From Heterotrichella gracilis (taxonomy: Eukaryota; Sar; Xanthophyceae; Tribonematales; Xanthonemataceae): a stretch of DNA of 64,000 nt. Location: positions 107,544 through 171,543 of the forward strand of contig JAULBX010031371.1 of NCBI GenBank assembly GCA_032358255.1, read 5' to 3'. The notes beneath the pieces were generated by a model, which saw only the letters and a program-made list of their open reading frames with translations, did no database searches and had not been told where the DNA came from. This document shows, piece by piece, positions 1 to 11,396 of this stretch; position 1 is the stretch's first letter, and every line of letters begins with the position of its first letter. Made by a program: the position numbers and the translations under genes.

Positions 1-394
1 TAGCAAGCCAGGGCTTTTGTACTCATATGTTTTTGCGGTTTAGGTGTCGCACCTCCTTGCTTGTCGCCTTTTGGCGCCTGCAATGCCTGCCACAGCAGGC
101 CCAGCCTTGACCAGCTTGCCAGGGCAAGGGGCCAGTATGGTGCATGCCACGGCACCGGTGCGCGCCCACCACAAAGGACAAGCACTAGTGCCCACTCCCT
201 TCAGACACAGCCCACACCTGCCCAAACAGCCAACACAAGCAAGAGGGGGCTTCTTTGCAAAGTACTGCACCTTGGTTGCAGCAAGGTGCATCCTCAGAAG
301 TATGTGTCTGCATTACCTGCGGCAGACAGTTAATGAGCACTGTGCATAGCACGTTGTGTAGACTGGTCCTTTCTGTCCCAGGGATGACTTGCAG

Positions 395-1669
395 CGGAGA
401 CTGGGTCGTAATGCCCAACTGCTGGGATGCTCTGTGGCTGATGACGTGGGCACCGGCAACATACCGCCAGACGGGGAGCCACAAGGGAGCACACCACAAC
501 AGCAAAGCACACCCTCAGAACACGCAAAGAGGATGTCAGACAGGGCAATAAGGAGGGAAGGGCTCGATCAAGTGGAGCAGCTGCTTGTGCGGGAGCTAGG
601 CATGACAGCAGCTGAAGCCCAGAAGGCCCGCAAGAGTCTGGATGCAACCTATGGCGCAATGAAAGCCAAGGGCTATCTCCCAACCACGATAAATCTGCAG
701 GAGAACGCTCGAACTGTGCTGCAGTGGATGTTGGATGAGTATTCAAATGGGGAGGTGGTCGCGTGGGTGAAAAAGCAGCCCTCGGTGCTTGTGCGCACGC
801 CGCAGCAGCTTGCGCGGGTGATAGCAGCGCTAATCAGAGTGGGGATGGAACGTGAGCAGATCAACCGCATACTGCTGTGTGACCCAACAGTTGCCACCAA
901 AGGCGCAGAGGTGGAAGAGATCATGGCAATTTTGCAGCAGGCTGGCTTCAGTGACAAGGGCATCGCCCTCTCCTTCCAGAGCTTCCCCCTCCTGGCCCGG
1001 TGCCCGTCACCCAAGGTGCAGCGCGTGGTCGACTGGCTGCGCAAGGACATGGGGATGAGCGTGCAGGATGTGGAGCAGGCGTTTGGCAACCAGGGCGCCA
1101 GGCTTTGCTCGTCTTCCCTGGAGATCCTGCAGCCCAGCATGGCATCGTTCTACGAGCGGTTTCCAGTGCCCCACACAATGCTCATCGACATCATGCGCCA
1201 CCGCCCGCAAGTGTTCTTCACCCGCAAGGAGACCCTGTACCCCAAGCTGGATGCGTTCACGCAGTGGAAGTGGAGCCCGGAGCAGGTTGTGCAGCTCGTG
1301 TGCTCTTCCTCGGCCTCGAGGGGTGCCCTGAGCTTCCTGCACGACACCGCTGGCCTGGTGCCCTCCCAGGTCGTCACCAACATCACTCCCCTGCTTGACC
1401 ACCACCTGCCCCGCATGAAGGCGCGCTACCATCTGGTTTCAGACCAGGGCCTGGAGGACAAGTTCACCACCAGGCAGAGCGCAATGTCCGCCGATGCACT
1501 TGGCTCTGCGTTCCGCATGAGCAAGATCCAGGTGTTTCGCATCAACGATGATGCGTTCATCAAGCGTGCGGGCATTGAGCCGCAGCTGTACCAGGAGTAC
1601 CTTGACCGCTTTGGTGCAGTGAAGGCAGCAGCAAGGAGCTTGGGTGCAGTGAAGGCAGCTGAGCAGTAG
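395..1669 (+). CDS. mTERF-family protein, 3' exon (5' end unresolved)
   Basis: Organellar nucleic-acid-binding protein of the mitochondrial transcription termination factor family; such proteins act in chloroplasts or mitochondria in transcription, splicing or ribosome assembly. The open frame gives about 425 residues, with repeated helical units of roughly 30-35 residues containing the recurring P-x-V-L and L-x-x-x-G-x-x-x-x-x-I pattern (for example VKKQPSVLVRTPQQLARVI and LLRVG-type turns) up to about residue 380. There is no in-frame ATG until position 533; the frame is open upstream to a stop at 359 and a good acceptor (ttgcag) ends at 394, so I start the exon at 395. A donor GTATGT at 300 would join in phase to an open stretch at 189-299, which has no ATG. 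Translation therefore starts either at 533 or in an unseen upstream exon with the transit peptide. The stop is TAG. The family call is secure; the start is not. Confidence 0.75.
   Translation, partial: RRLGRNAQLLGCSVADDVGTGNIPPDGEPQGSTPQQQSTPSEHAKRMSDRAIRREGLDQVEQLLVRELGMTAAEAQKARKSLDATYGAMKAKGYLPTTINLQENARTVLQWMLDEYSNGEVVAWVKKQPSVLVRTPQQLARVIAALIRVGMEREQINRILLCDPTVATKGAEVEEIMAILQQAGFSDKGIALSFQSFPLLARCPSPKVQRVVDWLRKDMGMSVQDVEQAFGNQGARLCSSSLEILQPSMASFYERFPVPHTMLIDIMRHRPQVFFTRKETLYPKLDAFTQWKWSPEQVVQLVCSSSASRGALSFLHDTAGLVPSQVVTNITPLLDHHLPRMKARYHLVSDQGLEDKFTTRQSAMSADALGSAFRMSKIQVFRINDDAFIKRAGIEPQLYQEYLDRFGAVKAAARSLGAVKAAEQ
1613..1666 (+). repeat. 30-bp tandem duplication inside the mTERF C terminus
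   Basis: A 17-base block encoding GAVKAA occurs twice, 30 bases apart, just before the stop codon, so the protein ends in two copies of the GAVKAA motif. The spacing is a multiple of three and the frame is kept. Confidence 0.8.
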
Positions 1670-2200
1670 CTGGGGTGTTTTATGGCTCAGTCATGATGTT
1701 GGTAGCTTTTCATGTCACTGCCACATGGGGTGTTAATTGCTGTGTACTTGTTTGCTGCTAATTATATTCAACTCAGTTAATACTATTTTTTCTATACCTG
1801 TAACCTAGAGCTGGGCATCAGATTTTTTCAAAAATGTTGATGCCAGTAATTTTGGACCAATTGTACAAATATCAACATCCAATGGTAATGGCAAATTGCC
1901 ATTGAATAATTGTGGAGGCCTGGGCCAGACCCTGGGGCGGGGAGGATTAGGTTGAAGCACATTTAAATTTCCTCGCGGTTTTACAGCTGTAAAGCACTGG
2001 CTGCAGCAAGATTGCTGTTGCAAGAGCACCATCCTCACAGGCTAAGATGGTGCTTAGGGTTAAGGGTGTATCCCTGCTGCTGCAAATGTAGGTGCATGCC
2101 AGCAGGTTGCTCAATAGTCCTACAAATAGTCCAGCAAATGCACGTGGCTCTGAAACGTACCCAAGCAGGAGCAATTGCTGCAATACCCTAGGCTAGGTTC
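1670..2200. other. Gene-free spacer after mTERF
   Basis: A/T-richer 3' flank of the mTERF gene. No exon-like frame or RNA gene is visible. The pentamer TGTAA, a poly(A) signal in some green algae, occurs about 130 bases after the stop, but nothing confirms its use. Confidence 0.4.
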
Positions 2201-2216
2201 CACGACTAAACCCTAT

Positions 2217-2760
2217 CGCCTGGCCTGGTGCACTGCCTGTTCCCTATGTATTCAAAATTCTGGCTTAGGATGGGCAGCCCGCCCAACCACTTTAGCCTGG
2301 CGCGCTGTCCGCTTCTCCGGTGCCCAATCAGTCCCACCCAATGTCCCACCAGTCCCATATGCTGCACAATGCTCAAAACCCTAGAGTAGGATGTGCAGCC
2401 TAACCCTGCCCCCTAGGCTCACGCGCTGCTCGTTCCCGCATCCGCCCCGCTGGCTCCAGCTTGGGCAGTGCTGAAAACCCTAGGCAAGGTCCGCAGCAAA
2501 ACCCTAACGCCTAGCCTACCGTATTGTCCGCTCCCTCCTCTGCCCCGCCAATCTTACACTGTGCAGTGCTCAAAATTGTGGCATTGAATACCCCATTGCC
2601 TAGCCCGGCGCGCTGCACCCTTCCTCCTCTGCCCCGCCAGCCATCTTGCGCGCAAGAGCTCAAAACCCTTGGGTAGCATTCATTGTAGAACATGGAATGT
2701 CCTATTGCCTAGCCTGGCGCGCTGCCCGCTCCCTCCTCTGCCCCGCCAGCCCCATCACCT
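2217..2760. repeat. Degenerate tandem array derived from the last DnaJ exon
   Basis: About six degenerate units share a core (tagcctggcgcgctg, then ccctcctctgccccgccag), with anchors near 2217, 2293, 2414, 2512, 2601 and 2710, giving spacings of about 76-121 bases. Read on the minus strand, the unit at 2702-2760 is the coding end of the DnaJ gene (residues [16 protein letters not shown] and the stop). The others are non-coding downstream copies with altered or lost frame. Several units contain AAACCCTA telomere-like motifs. Confidence 0.75.
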
Positions 2761-5700
2761 GTAGCTCCTCCAATAGGAGGCGCTCACATGCCGCCACGCG
2801 ACGAGGGAGGGACACCTGCCAACGGGGGAAAAAGCAGTAGGTGCGTGCGCGTAGCAGGAGGGATGTGCCATAGGGTTAAGGGTTTGGTGTTATAACCGGC
2901 CATGCTCTAGGATACTGCTGTGGCCAGGTATCAAAACCCCATGGGCGTGGTTTCCATTCCAGGTTCTGCTTTGGTCATGGATAAAGCCCCAGCAGGGGAA
3001 AGGGTTCAAGCTTAGCCTAAGACTTTTGCTGTAGCCACACATCAAACCCCCAGAAGAGGTTCATCTGTATCCAGGGTTTCCCATACCTGTACCACAAAGT
3101 GGTGCGCTCCCCTCTCTTGCTCCCCTCCCCCCAGTAATTGCACCCCTTGCGCAGCCAGGGTGAGCACAGCTCCATGCTGTGTACCTGGGGAGGGAATCGC
3201 CAAGGGGTTTTACTAGGTCTCTCGATACAGCAGGGGTCTCCAGGATAGTTTGGCAAATCCTGCACCCTGTTTACATGCCAGGCTACCAGCCTCAACAGCT
3301 GGCATCGTTTCAATTTGCCCAGCTCATTTGTGTATAGAAAATGTTCATTCGCACTCTAGCTACTCCATTTACTCAGCCATCGGGACATGTGTTCAAGCGT
3401 CACAGCCAAACTTTGATCAACTCCACCCCTTGCCCATGCTTTTGCAATTCAAAGACTTTGATCGCCCATTGACAGGATCGCTATGGCAAGAATTTCCTCA
3501 ATATCATGGGAAAACGCTCACCTGCAGGAATGGCCAGTACCCTTATCCCATGTATCGTTTCTACCTGCGTCGCCCCCCCCAGAATTGCATCGATATAGGT
3601 GACAGAGAGGGTGGAGTACAGGTCTGCTCCCTGGCGCCGCACACCGTCCAACCGCTGAACCTGCAGGGGTGGGTAGGGTTTGCGGTAGGGTTTTGTGGCA
3701 AGTGCGGTGCAGCAGTGAAGGGGCCTCCCTCCCTGAGGAGGATCAACTGGAACCACTACGAATAGTTGATCCTCCTCCACTGCATGATAAGCAACGCAGG
3801 GAAGTGAGGTCTTTGGGTCCTTCTCGCGAGGAAAAACGAAAGGGGTCGAAATGATTCCAATCCAGCCTTTTTCGCCTACCTCAAATTTCACGTACAGGTC
3901 CCCTGGCGGCCCGCCCAGCGTGCCTCCCTCCCCTTGCCCCTTCACTCGGATTACGCTCCTGGAATCAACGCCTGCATGCGCAAGAATGCAAAGAATAGCT
4001 TAAGAAAAAGGTTACATACACATTAAGTCTTGCAGGAGACCTTTCAAATGCCACCCAAGACCTTGCTTGACATAATGTGGGTGTATTGTATACGGGAATG
4101 TACAGGAATATGGAGAGCAGTCAAAAGGGAGCCAAATCGGGTGCATGACATGGTAAGCAGCACGGAACATATTTTGTGCCACGGAAAGTGCGCCGCACCT
4201 GCCGGAATGTCCACCTTCACTCCCCTCCTCACCCGCGTGCGCCCAGCCCCCTGGCAGCGGGGGCAGAACTCCTCTATCTGCACACCCTTGCCGCCGCACT
4301 CGGGGCATGCACCCAGGCTGGTGGCCCTGCCTGGATATGTGGATGGGGGTTGGTCAGGCTTAGGGTTGCAAGCATGTGGCTGGGATTGATCAGAACCTAT
4401 TTTCAACATGTGCTCAGGGTATGACATTACATTACATGCTTGCCCCAGGAGGGGTGTATCCACTAACAGTAGCCAAACGCCAGGAATGAATCACGCATAC
4501 ATCTCTTAAAATGGGGTTGCAACTATGCAGCAGTGCATGGGGTGTCCCATGCTGGAGGCCACCAGTGGATGCAGTGGATTTGCTGCAGGGCTTAGATCCC
4601 ATGCTTAGGGTGTCAGGGCGTCAAGTTGTTTGGGTGGAGGTGGACAATCTTGCATGCGCGTGGCCTGTTCCCCTCCAGGGGACGCACCAATGCTCGTCTC
4701 CTCCATTCGCAGCACCTCCCCGCTCCCTCGGCATATTATACAAACCCTGGGTCTGCGTAGAACAAGTGCATGGTTAGTCAACTCTGCGGCATGAACAGTC
4801 ACAGGCACCTGTTGCATAGTGAGGATGTCATTGGCTGCCAATAAGGTACCCAAAAGCAAGAGTGTTGCTGCAAACTGCGTGCCTGAGCAATGCTGTGGTG
4901 TATATCAACGTCAGCTGGGAAAATAATCTTCCAAATAGCACTGCATTGTAAGCTTGTGTTGACATATCCTTGCTGCGTTACATCACCCATTTCCCACCAT
5001 GCCCAATACTAACAGCATGATAATATTAGTACAGAAAGCAATTATTGTTGATTACATTAATAAATTTACTTTGAAACCCTATGCACCCCCACCATGTGGA
5101 AACCCACAGCCCCCCCTGACTACTAAATCCCCAAAGCCAACCCCTCCCTGGCGTCCCCAACCCTACCCTAGGGTTCCACACCCACCTGCACCCCTCCGCA
5201 GCCCCCACCCCCCCACAATCAGGGCAGCTCCCAGCCACCTCCACCCACACCACCCGCCCCGGGACCCCAAAAGCGGCCTCCTTAAAATCCAGCGGCAGCA
5301 CCACTTTCACATCGGCCCCCCTTGCCCCCTGCAGGACCTCCCCTGCGCCCCCCTTGCGGTAGTATTTCGAGTATCGCTCCCCCAACCCCGCCAACCCCAG
5401 GTTGTCGTACAGCTGGCGCAATTTGGTGTCGCACAGGATCTCGTAGGCGTCCAGGATGACCTGGACATATGTACAGGTGGCAGGTGGGGGCATGGGCATC
5501 CAATTGCAGTTGTGCGCCTTTGCAAGGGTGGTGGGTGGAGATCATGCGCGGAGGTCTATCCCTTGGCGGAAAGTGGGGGTTGCAACACACTGTGAAAATT
5601 CAAAAGGATTGTGCTTTATTGTAAAGGAATGAACACCTTGTCAGGGTTCCGAGAGCTAATGGCCATGGTGGGCAAACCAGGGCTACCGAGTAGGCACCCA

Positions 5701-6082
5701 CTCAGGCTCAAGTATGTGTCATTGGTTGTGAAATTCACATAGCAACGAATAGCGGAAGAGGGTCCAACCTGCAGTGTGTCTCAACTCAGGTTAGATACAA
5801 TGCATGCATGCATCAGCCCACCTGGAACTTGGCTTTTGCCTCCTCGAGAGGGTTCACGTCCGGATGGTATACCCTAGCCAGTTGCCGGTACGCGTGCTTG
5901 ATCTCTGCCTTGGTCGCATCCTTAGCCACCTTCAAAACCTCGTACAGGTCAAGTGCAGCTCGCAACCTGCCATGCCGTGTGGTGGTGGATGTGTGTGCAT
6001 GGCACCTCTTGCGCTGGACTGTGAGCCCTAACAAGGGTCTGGGTGGCGAGGTAAACGGTTGGAATAACGGTATCGTCCTCAT
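2702..6082 (-). CDS. DnaJ/HSP40 co-chaperone with zinc finger, 8 exons
   Basis: J-domain co-chaperone that stimulates an HSP70 ATPase, probably in plastid or mitochondrion. Exons (minus order): 5822-6082, 5186-5460, 4688-4752, 4199-4330, 3880-3971, 3522-3660, 3087-3184, 2702-2815. All junctions are GT-AG and in phase; they sum to 1176 bases, 391 residues. Residues 1-43 form a basic, Ser/Thr-rich presequence. The J domain (about 44-107) has YHPDVN with HPD at 73-75. Four CxxCxGxG zinc motifs follow from about 166 ([32 protein letters not shown]). Next comes a DnaJ C-terminal beta domain ([27 protein letters not shown]) and a helical Arg/Gln-rich tail. The Gly/Phe linker usual in type I DnaJ is missing. 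The last exon was found by its acceptor ttggcag and the [18 protein letters not shown] frame, typical of the family's final helix. The stop is TAG. Confidence 0.88.
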
Positions 6083-6988
6083 GGCGACTGGATAACGTTC
6101 CCATGGCGTGTGGTGGCCCTACATCGTACCAACGCGTTGTAACGAATATAGCCCATCAACATCGCACAGCATGTGCACCCACGTGTGTTTGGCAGCTGTC
6201 TTGCTTGGTACGATTAAGGGTAAGTGCCATGCAGGACCGTTTGATCAGATATACATATCCACCCGCTCCCTAGTAGTGCACACCTTTGCATGCGTCATGT
6301 GGGCCGTAGGCCACCCAGGGTTTTCATTAGGGTTCGACGGGGTCGATAGCCCAGTGGGTGCGCAAACCACTTGCACCATATCAGTGAACGCACTCTCCTT
6401 CCACCCTGGTCCCAATTTGCAAATTTAACTCGTTAATGCTTCCGAAGTTGCGCGCGCCTGCGACAAAAAGGCTGCTTTTGTTGCGTGCATGCATGCCCAC
6501 CTTTCCAGCACTGCCACTAGGCCAACACACCACGGTAGCCTCTAGCGCTGTAGCTACAGATAATTCTAACTTCTTCACTGACTGGTCTAGTACCTCGAGG
6601 AGCTGTCGCTGGTATCACCTGGCAGCAGGTAAGGTTGCGCACAAGTAGTTGTATGCATGCATGTGGTCTGGGCCTTATTTTTATGAGTTGGAGGTACTGG
6701 CAGCCTTGGAAACCGTGTAAACATCCCAATATTCCATACGGTGTGAAAACAGAATCCTTGGCAAGCCTAGCGCACCGACCCTCCCCCCATTTCTTGGTCA
6801 ACTACGGCACATAGCTTCAAGGCACTCAATGCCATGTGTCATCTCTATGCAACGCAGTGCCTCACCTTAACGGATGCTTGTTTAACAGGATTTGGACCAC
6901 TGTGTTCCCTGACAACGCTGCAACATCCTCGTGTAGCTCACCCATACAGGATTCTCTAGGGTTTCGCCAAAAACCCTCGAAACCCCAG
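6083..6988. promoter_or_regulatory. Divergent spacer between DnaJ (-) and MATE (+)
   Basis: About 900 bases between two divergent start codons, so it presumably holds both promoters and leaders. It contains GCATGCATG palindromic tracts near 6485 and 6655. No clear TATA box and no coding signal is seen. Confidence 0.4.
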
Positions 6989-9900
6989 ATGGAGCCCACC
7001 TTCGCCATCGCACCCACGCCCCACCTCCCCTCCTCCCCACGCACGCCCACGCTCTATCCAAACAAGGAGAAGGAACTTTCCGATGGCTACCAAACCGACG
7101 GGGGTGTCCCAACAGACGAGCTCCTGCAGGAGGTGCGGTGGCCCATTTTTGTGTTCTTTCCCCCTGGGGGTATTTGGGTGGCTTTTTCTGTATTTCCATG
7201 CTGTTGCATGCGGGCATCGTGCGGCCCTCGCATTCTTCCTAAGGATCGGAAAGGGATCTGCCCTGGACTGGCCATGGTTTTTTCAGCATCCGGATATTCC
7301 ACCACCATGCTAGGATGACAACAGCCTGTGTAACGAGTATGGTGAAGTGTGTTCTGGGTACAATAACTTGGTATTTCTCTCATGTGTGTAGGTGCGGCGG
7401 CTGTGGCAGCTTGCATGGCCCCTGGCGCTGGAGAGTGTGCTCAGCTTTGGAACGACACTGGTAAGGCCGAGGGTTTCCCATGATGATGGGGACGGGGTGC
7501 AATGCGAGGTCTGGCTGAATAGATTCAATGTTTCCCATGACCCTAAACACCCTATCCCCATGGGATGGGTCAGGTGATTACGCCATGCCATGGCACCAAC
7601 ACCACATGGGCCCCCATGCCAGGGCTCCCTCATGTGATCATGTCTTCAGCGATCACACCATGCGATCGCGCCCTCAGCGATCACACCATGCGATCATGCC
7701 CTCAGCGAAAACACCATGTGATCTTTTCCTCAGCAATCACACCATGTCATGACATGCAGTTGCCACCTCCCTGCAGGTGCTGATGGGCTTTGTTGGACAC
7801 CTGGGCACTTTTGATCAGGCTGCGTTCACCCTAGGCACCGTCATCATGAATGTCACAGGTGGGAAAAACCTACAGCAACCCTAGGCACTTGTGCGCTTGA
7901 CTGATGCACCAGAGGGACCCTTCACCAAACGATATGCATGAGTGTATAGCTCTTGTCTCAACCCTAGACGTGGGCTCTAAACCCATGTCTCAATTTCTGC
8001 GCATGGCGGCAAACCCATAAAAAGTCGAGCCACCTACTTTACAAGCACCTATGCACGATGTCTTCTAAATTGATGTCTTTGAAGTCCATGGCTTTATCCA
8101 TGGATTTGTTCAAAGTTTTTTGCAGCCCAGACCCTATTCGCCCGGTTCTCGCCACCGCACAGCCCTAAGTGATTGGTCATGGGAAACTCTAACTCAAACT
8201 CCTCCCGTGCAGGCCTGACCTGAGGCCTTCGCGCCAAATCCTAACCAAAACCCTCACCCAAGACCCTACCATGCAGGCATGGCCATTGTGTTTGGCATGG
8301 CCACCGCCATCGAAACCCTAGGAGGGCAGGCATACGGTGCAGGCAGGTACGAGCTGGTGGGACTTACCCTACAGCGGGGTCTGCTCATCACCTCCCTTGC
8401 CGCCATTCCGAGCTCAATACTGTGGAGTCAAGCGGGGAGGTTGCTGGTGGCAATGGGGCAGGATGCGGCGGTGGCTGCAGCGGCGCAGCACTATGTGCGG
8501 TTGAGCATCCCGGTGCTGTTTCTGGTGGCGGCAAATTGCTGCTTTCAGTACTTTTTGGCGTGCCAAGGTGAGCGAGTTAGGGTGCAGGGTTTTGGTTTAG
8601 GGTTCAGTGGTGGGCACTGCGTGCGGCTCAGCATCTCGGTACTTTTCCTGGTTGCAGCAAACTGCCGCGTTATGTACTTTCCTGGCGTGCCAAGGTGGGT
8701 GAGTGTTGGGTGTAGGGTTTCGGGTCTAGGGTATAGGGTTGGGCACTATGTGCGGTTGAGCATTCCTGTGCTGCTTCTGGTTGCGGCAAATTGCTGCTTC
8801 CAGTACTTTCTAGCGTGCCAAGGTGGGCAGGATGTGGGTACAATGTGCGCACTTTATCCCTTTCAGCTTTTTGTCCATCTCCCCCTGCACTGGTTGGTAT
8901 CCACTTGCCACATCCGCCACATGTGTCATTTGCCCAGACCCTGTACTGTATTGCCCAATTGTTCATTTGAGTTCTCTCAGACCAACCTCCCCACGCACTC
9001 TTTGCTTCCCTCCGCAGGACTCTGCCTCTCCAAACCCTCTCTAATTACATCCCCTCTTTTATTGATCCGCAGGATCTGTCCTCCCCACGTTGCTGGTGTC
9101 GGCGGTGCAATGCATATTTTGCCCTTTGCTGTCATGGCTGCTGATCGTGAGGCTTGAGTGGGGATTGCCTGGGGCTGCATGGGCAGGGGTGGCGCAGGCG
9201 GGGATTGGGACCCTGGCGTGGATGGCCATAATTTTGGTCAAGGTGTGGCAATTTCTTGGATGGACACAGTGTGATTGCATGTGATGGATGGATAATTCAG
9301 TGGGGACGAATGGGACTGAGTTTAACTTGGATTGTGTGGGACTATATGTGATGGTCAGGTGGGATTTGTAGCGATTAGGATTGGGATTGGGATTGGGATC
9401 GGGATTGGGATTGGGATTCGGATTGGGATTGGAAGCACTTGATCAATGTCTAGCCATGGTCTTCACTGGGCGCTGGAACCTTGTCCATCCATCAACCACC
9501 CGCCACTCTACCCCCCGTCCCACCACCACCCACCCCTCACAGGAGCACCGCGCACCCGCCCACCTCCGCACCCTCCACCCCCCCACCGCCGCCACCCTCC
9601 GCTCCTGGGGCACCTACCTGTCCATCGCCCTGCCCGCCACAGCCCAGCTCAGCCTGGAGTGGTGGGTGCACGAGGCTACCATCCTGCTGGCGGGGTGGCT
9701 GCCGGTCCCTGGGGCCAAGGTGGCGGCCATGGGGATTTGCTACGACGTGTCGTTCCTGGGATGGATGGTGGCCTACAGCATTTCCCAGGTGAGGCAAGCA
9801 CTTTAAAATACGGTAACCCACTTTTCATACCTACTTTCAACACTCTGTTCTATGAAACTCAAAATTTATGTACAATTTCACACCCTTACCAGCCCAAACC

Positions 9901-11396
9901 CCGTGTTCGGACCCCACCCTCTTCCAGACTATTTATTCCATGCGTGTGTGTGCTGCCTCTCCCAGGCTGCCACCACCCGCATCGCCAATGAGCTGGGGGC
10001 GGGGGACTATGCGGCGGCGCAGAGGGCGTTCCATGTGAGTGGAGGAACCCTTGACCAACTTCTACACCCCAACACAATTGTTGCCAACGGGTTGGGGGCG
10101 GTGAACCTTGTGCACCACAGTACTGCGCCACATGTGCCTGCCTGGGCGAGCCTTAAAGGAAAATTTTCACCATTTGCATTATTGGGTGATTGCATTTTTA
10201 AACTTATTCATCCTTTGCATTTTAAATCCTTCCTACCCAGAAGAGCACTTTCAATACACTTACTATGCATCTGGCTGTACACATTGGCTGTTTATATTGA
10301 CTATATGAACCACCCCTTCCTTCCCCCACCCTGTCCCACAGATGGCCGCGGCGGTGGGTATTGCGGTGGCTGCCGCCATCACCACCACCACCACCTCCCT
10401 GTGGCGCGTGTGGGTGGGGTGGTTCACGCACGACCCCCAGGTGGTGGAGGTGGTGGGGGAGGCGGTTATCCCCCTTGCACTGGTGCTCACTGGGGCGGGG
10501 CTGACCACAGTGCTGCTGGCGGTGGTGTCAGGTGAGAGAAACATATCCCGAAACCCTATGGGAGGGTTTTTAACATCCCCAAGACCCTGAATTCCAAACG
10601 GAGGGTTTTCAATATCCCTGGGATGCTGGGACCCTGTGAGGTGGATTATTTTGCTTGCTTGGGTGCTCACTGGGGCAGGCTGACAACTGTGCTGCTGGCG
10701 GTGGTGTCAGGTGGGGAAGCCTCATCCTTGGCATCTATTCTTCTCGGCGCGGCAGCCTCTCTGCGCTTGCCAAAACAGGGATCCCCAACATGTGCACATC
10801 TCCTCTCATGCTACTGCGCGTGCCTAAAGTACACAACCCCCTAATTTTTATTTCCGCCCCAACGTATTTCACACTGCCCATCGTTTCTGCGCAGGTTGCG
10901 GCCACCAGTCACTGGGTGCCTGTGCCAACCTGCTAGCCTGCTGGGTGGTGGGGCTGCCGGTGGCTGCGGCGGCGGCGTTTGGGCTGGGGTGGGGGGTGCG
11001 GGGGCTGTGGTGGGGGCTGGTGGTGTCGAGCGGGGTGCAGGTGCGTGAAAGTTAACCCTACGCCGGAGTTCAGGTGGAGATCATATCCTACACAAGGGTC
11101 CAGTTGCATACTAAACCCTAGCAAGGAGTCCGTGTCATTGATCATGGAAGTATGTATCCCCATTTTTCCTGCATTGCTGACAACCTCCTATGTTTTTCTA
11201 GGTGTTGGTCCTCTTCCCCTGGCTGCTTCGCCTGGACTGGAAGCACCAGGCGGAGAGGGTGGCTGCCCTAATGGAGGGGCACTCAGGCGCACAAGGGGAT
11301 GGACAGGAGAGTGGGGGGGAGGAGGGGAGGGAACGGTACCCCTCGGGGCCTGACACAGGGCCGCACGAACCTCTGTTGGGTACTGCTGGTGTGTAG
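6989..11396 (+). CDS. MATE-family multidrug/toxin exporter, 10 exons
   Basis: Polytopic membrane antiporter that exports organic compounds using an H+ or Na+ gradient. Exons: 6989-7132, 7392-7460, 7777-7858, 8277-8567, 9073-9242, 9543-9788, 9966-10034, 10342-10531, 10895-11040, 11202-11396. All are GT-AG and phase-consistent: 1602 bases, 533 residues. Family signatures: VRRLWQLAWPLALES at the first helix, GHLGTFDQAA, ETLGGQAYGAGRYE, the ATTRIANELGAGD motif, and near the C-terminus GCGHQSLGACANLLACWVVG with RGLWWGLVVSSGVQ. About 12 hydrophobic segments are expected. The first 45 residues are hydrophilic and Pro/Thr-rich. Introns carry a 28-bp tandem repeat, a GGGATT repeat and partial copies of exons 4 and 8. 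The stop is TAG. Substrate cannot be inferred. Confidence 0.9.
7636..7747. repeat. Four 28-bp tandem repeats in MATE intron 2
   Basis: Units starting at 7636, 7664, 7692 and 7720, each exactly 28 bases and built on gatcatgccctcagcgatca followed by caccatgc. They are directly adjacent without spacers and end about 30 bases before the acceptor of exon 3. Confidence 0.85.
8615..8822 (+). repeat. Two extra copies of the 3' end of MATE exon 4 inside intron 4
   Basis: The last 79 bases of exon 4 (8489-8567, encoding HYVRLSIPVLFLVAANCC and on) recur at 8615-8694 and 8744-8822, with start offsets of 126 and 129 bases. Each copy ends in a GT dinucleotide equivalent to the true donor. Copy two has a one-base insertion that changes its donor phase. 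Copy three keeps it: its donor is 255 bases past the real one. The reading frame of exon 4 stays open through both copies, so use of the last donor would insert 85 residues in frame. Confidence 0.85.
9372..9432. repeat. GGGATT hexanucleotide repeat in MATE intron 5
   Basis: About nine tandem GGGATT units with a few substitutions. Confidence 0.85.
10655..10711 (+). repeat. Extra copy of the 3' end of MATE exon 8 in intron 8
   Basis: A near copy of the last 50 bases of exon 8 (encoding VLTGAGLTTVLLAVVS) lies 180 bases downstream, again ending at a GT donor-like site (gtcag followed by gtgggg). Confidence 0.8.

Noticed and set aside
4999-5595. 198-residue plus-strand frame
   Set aside because: Antisense to DnaJ exon 2 and its intron; Pro-rich by composition.
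7636-7747. CRISPR-like 28-bp repeats
   Set aside because: Units are directly adjacent with no spacers, and lie in a eukaryotic intron.
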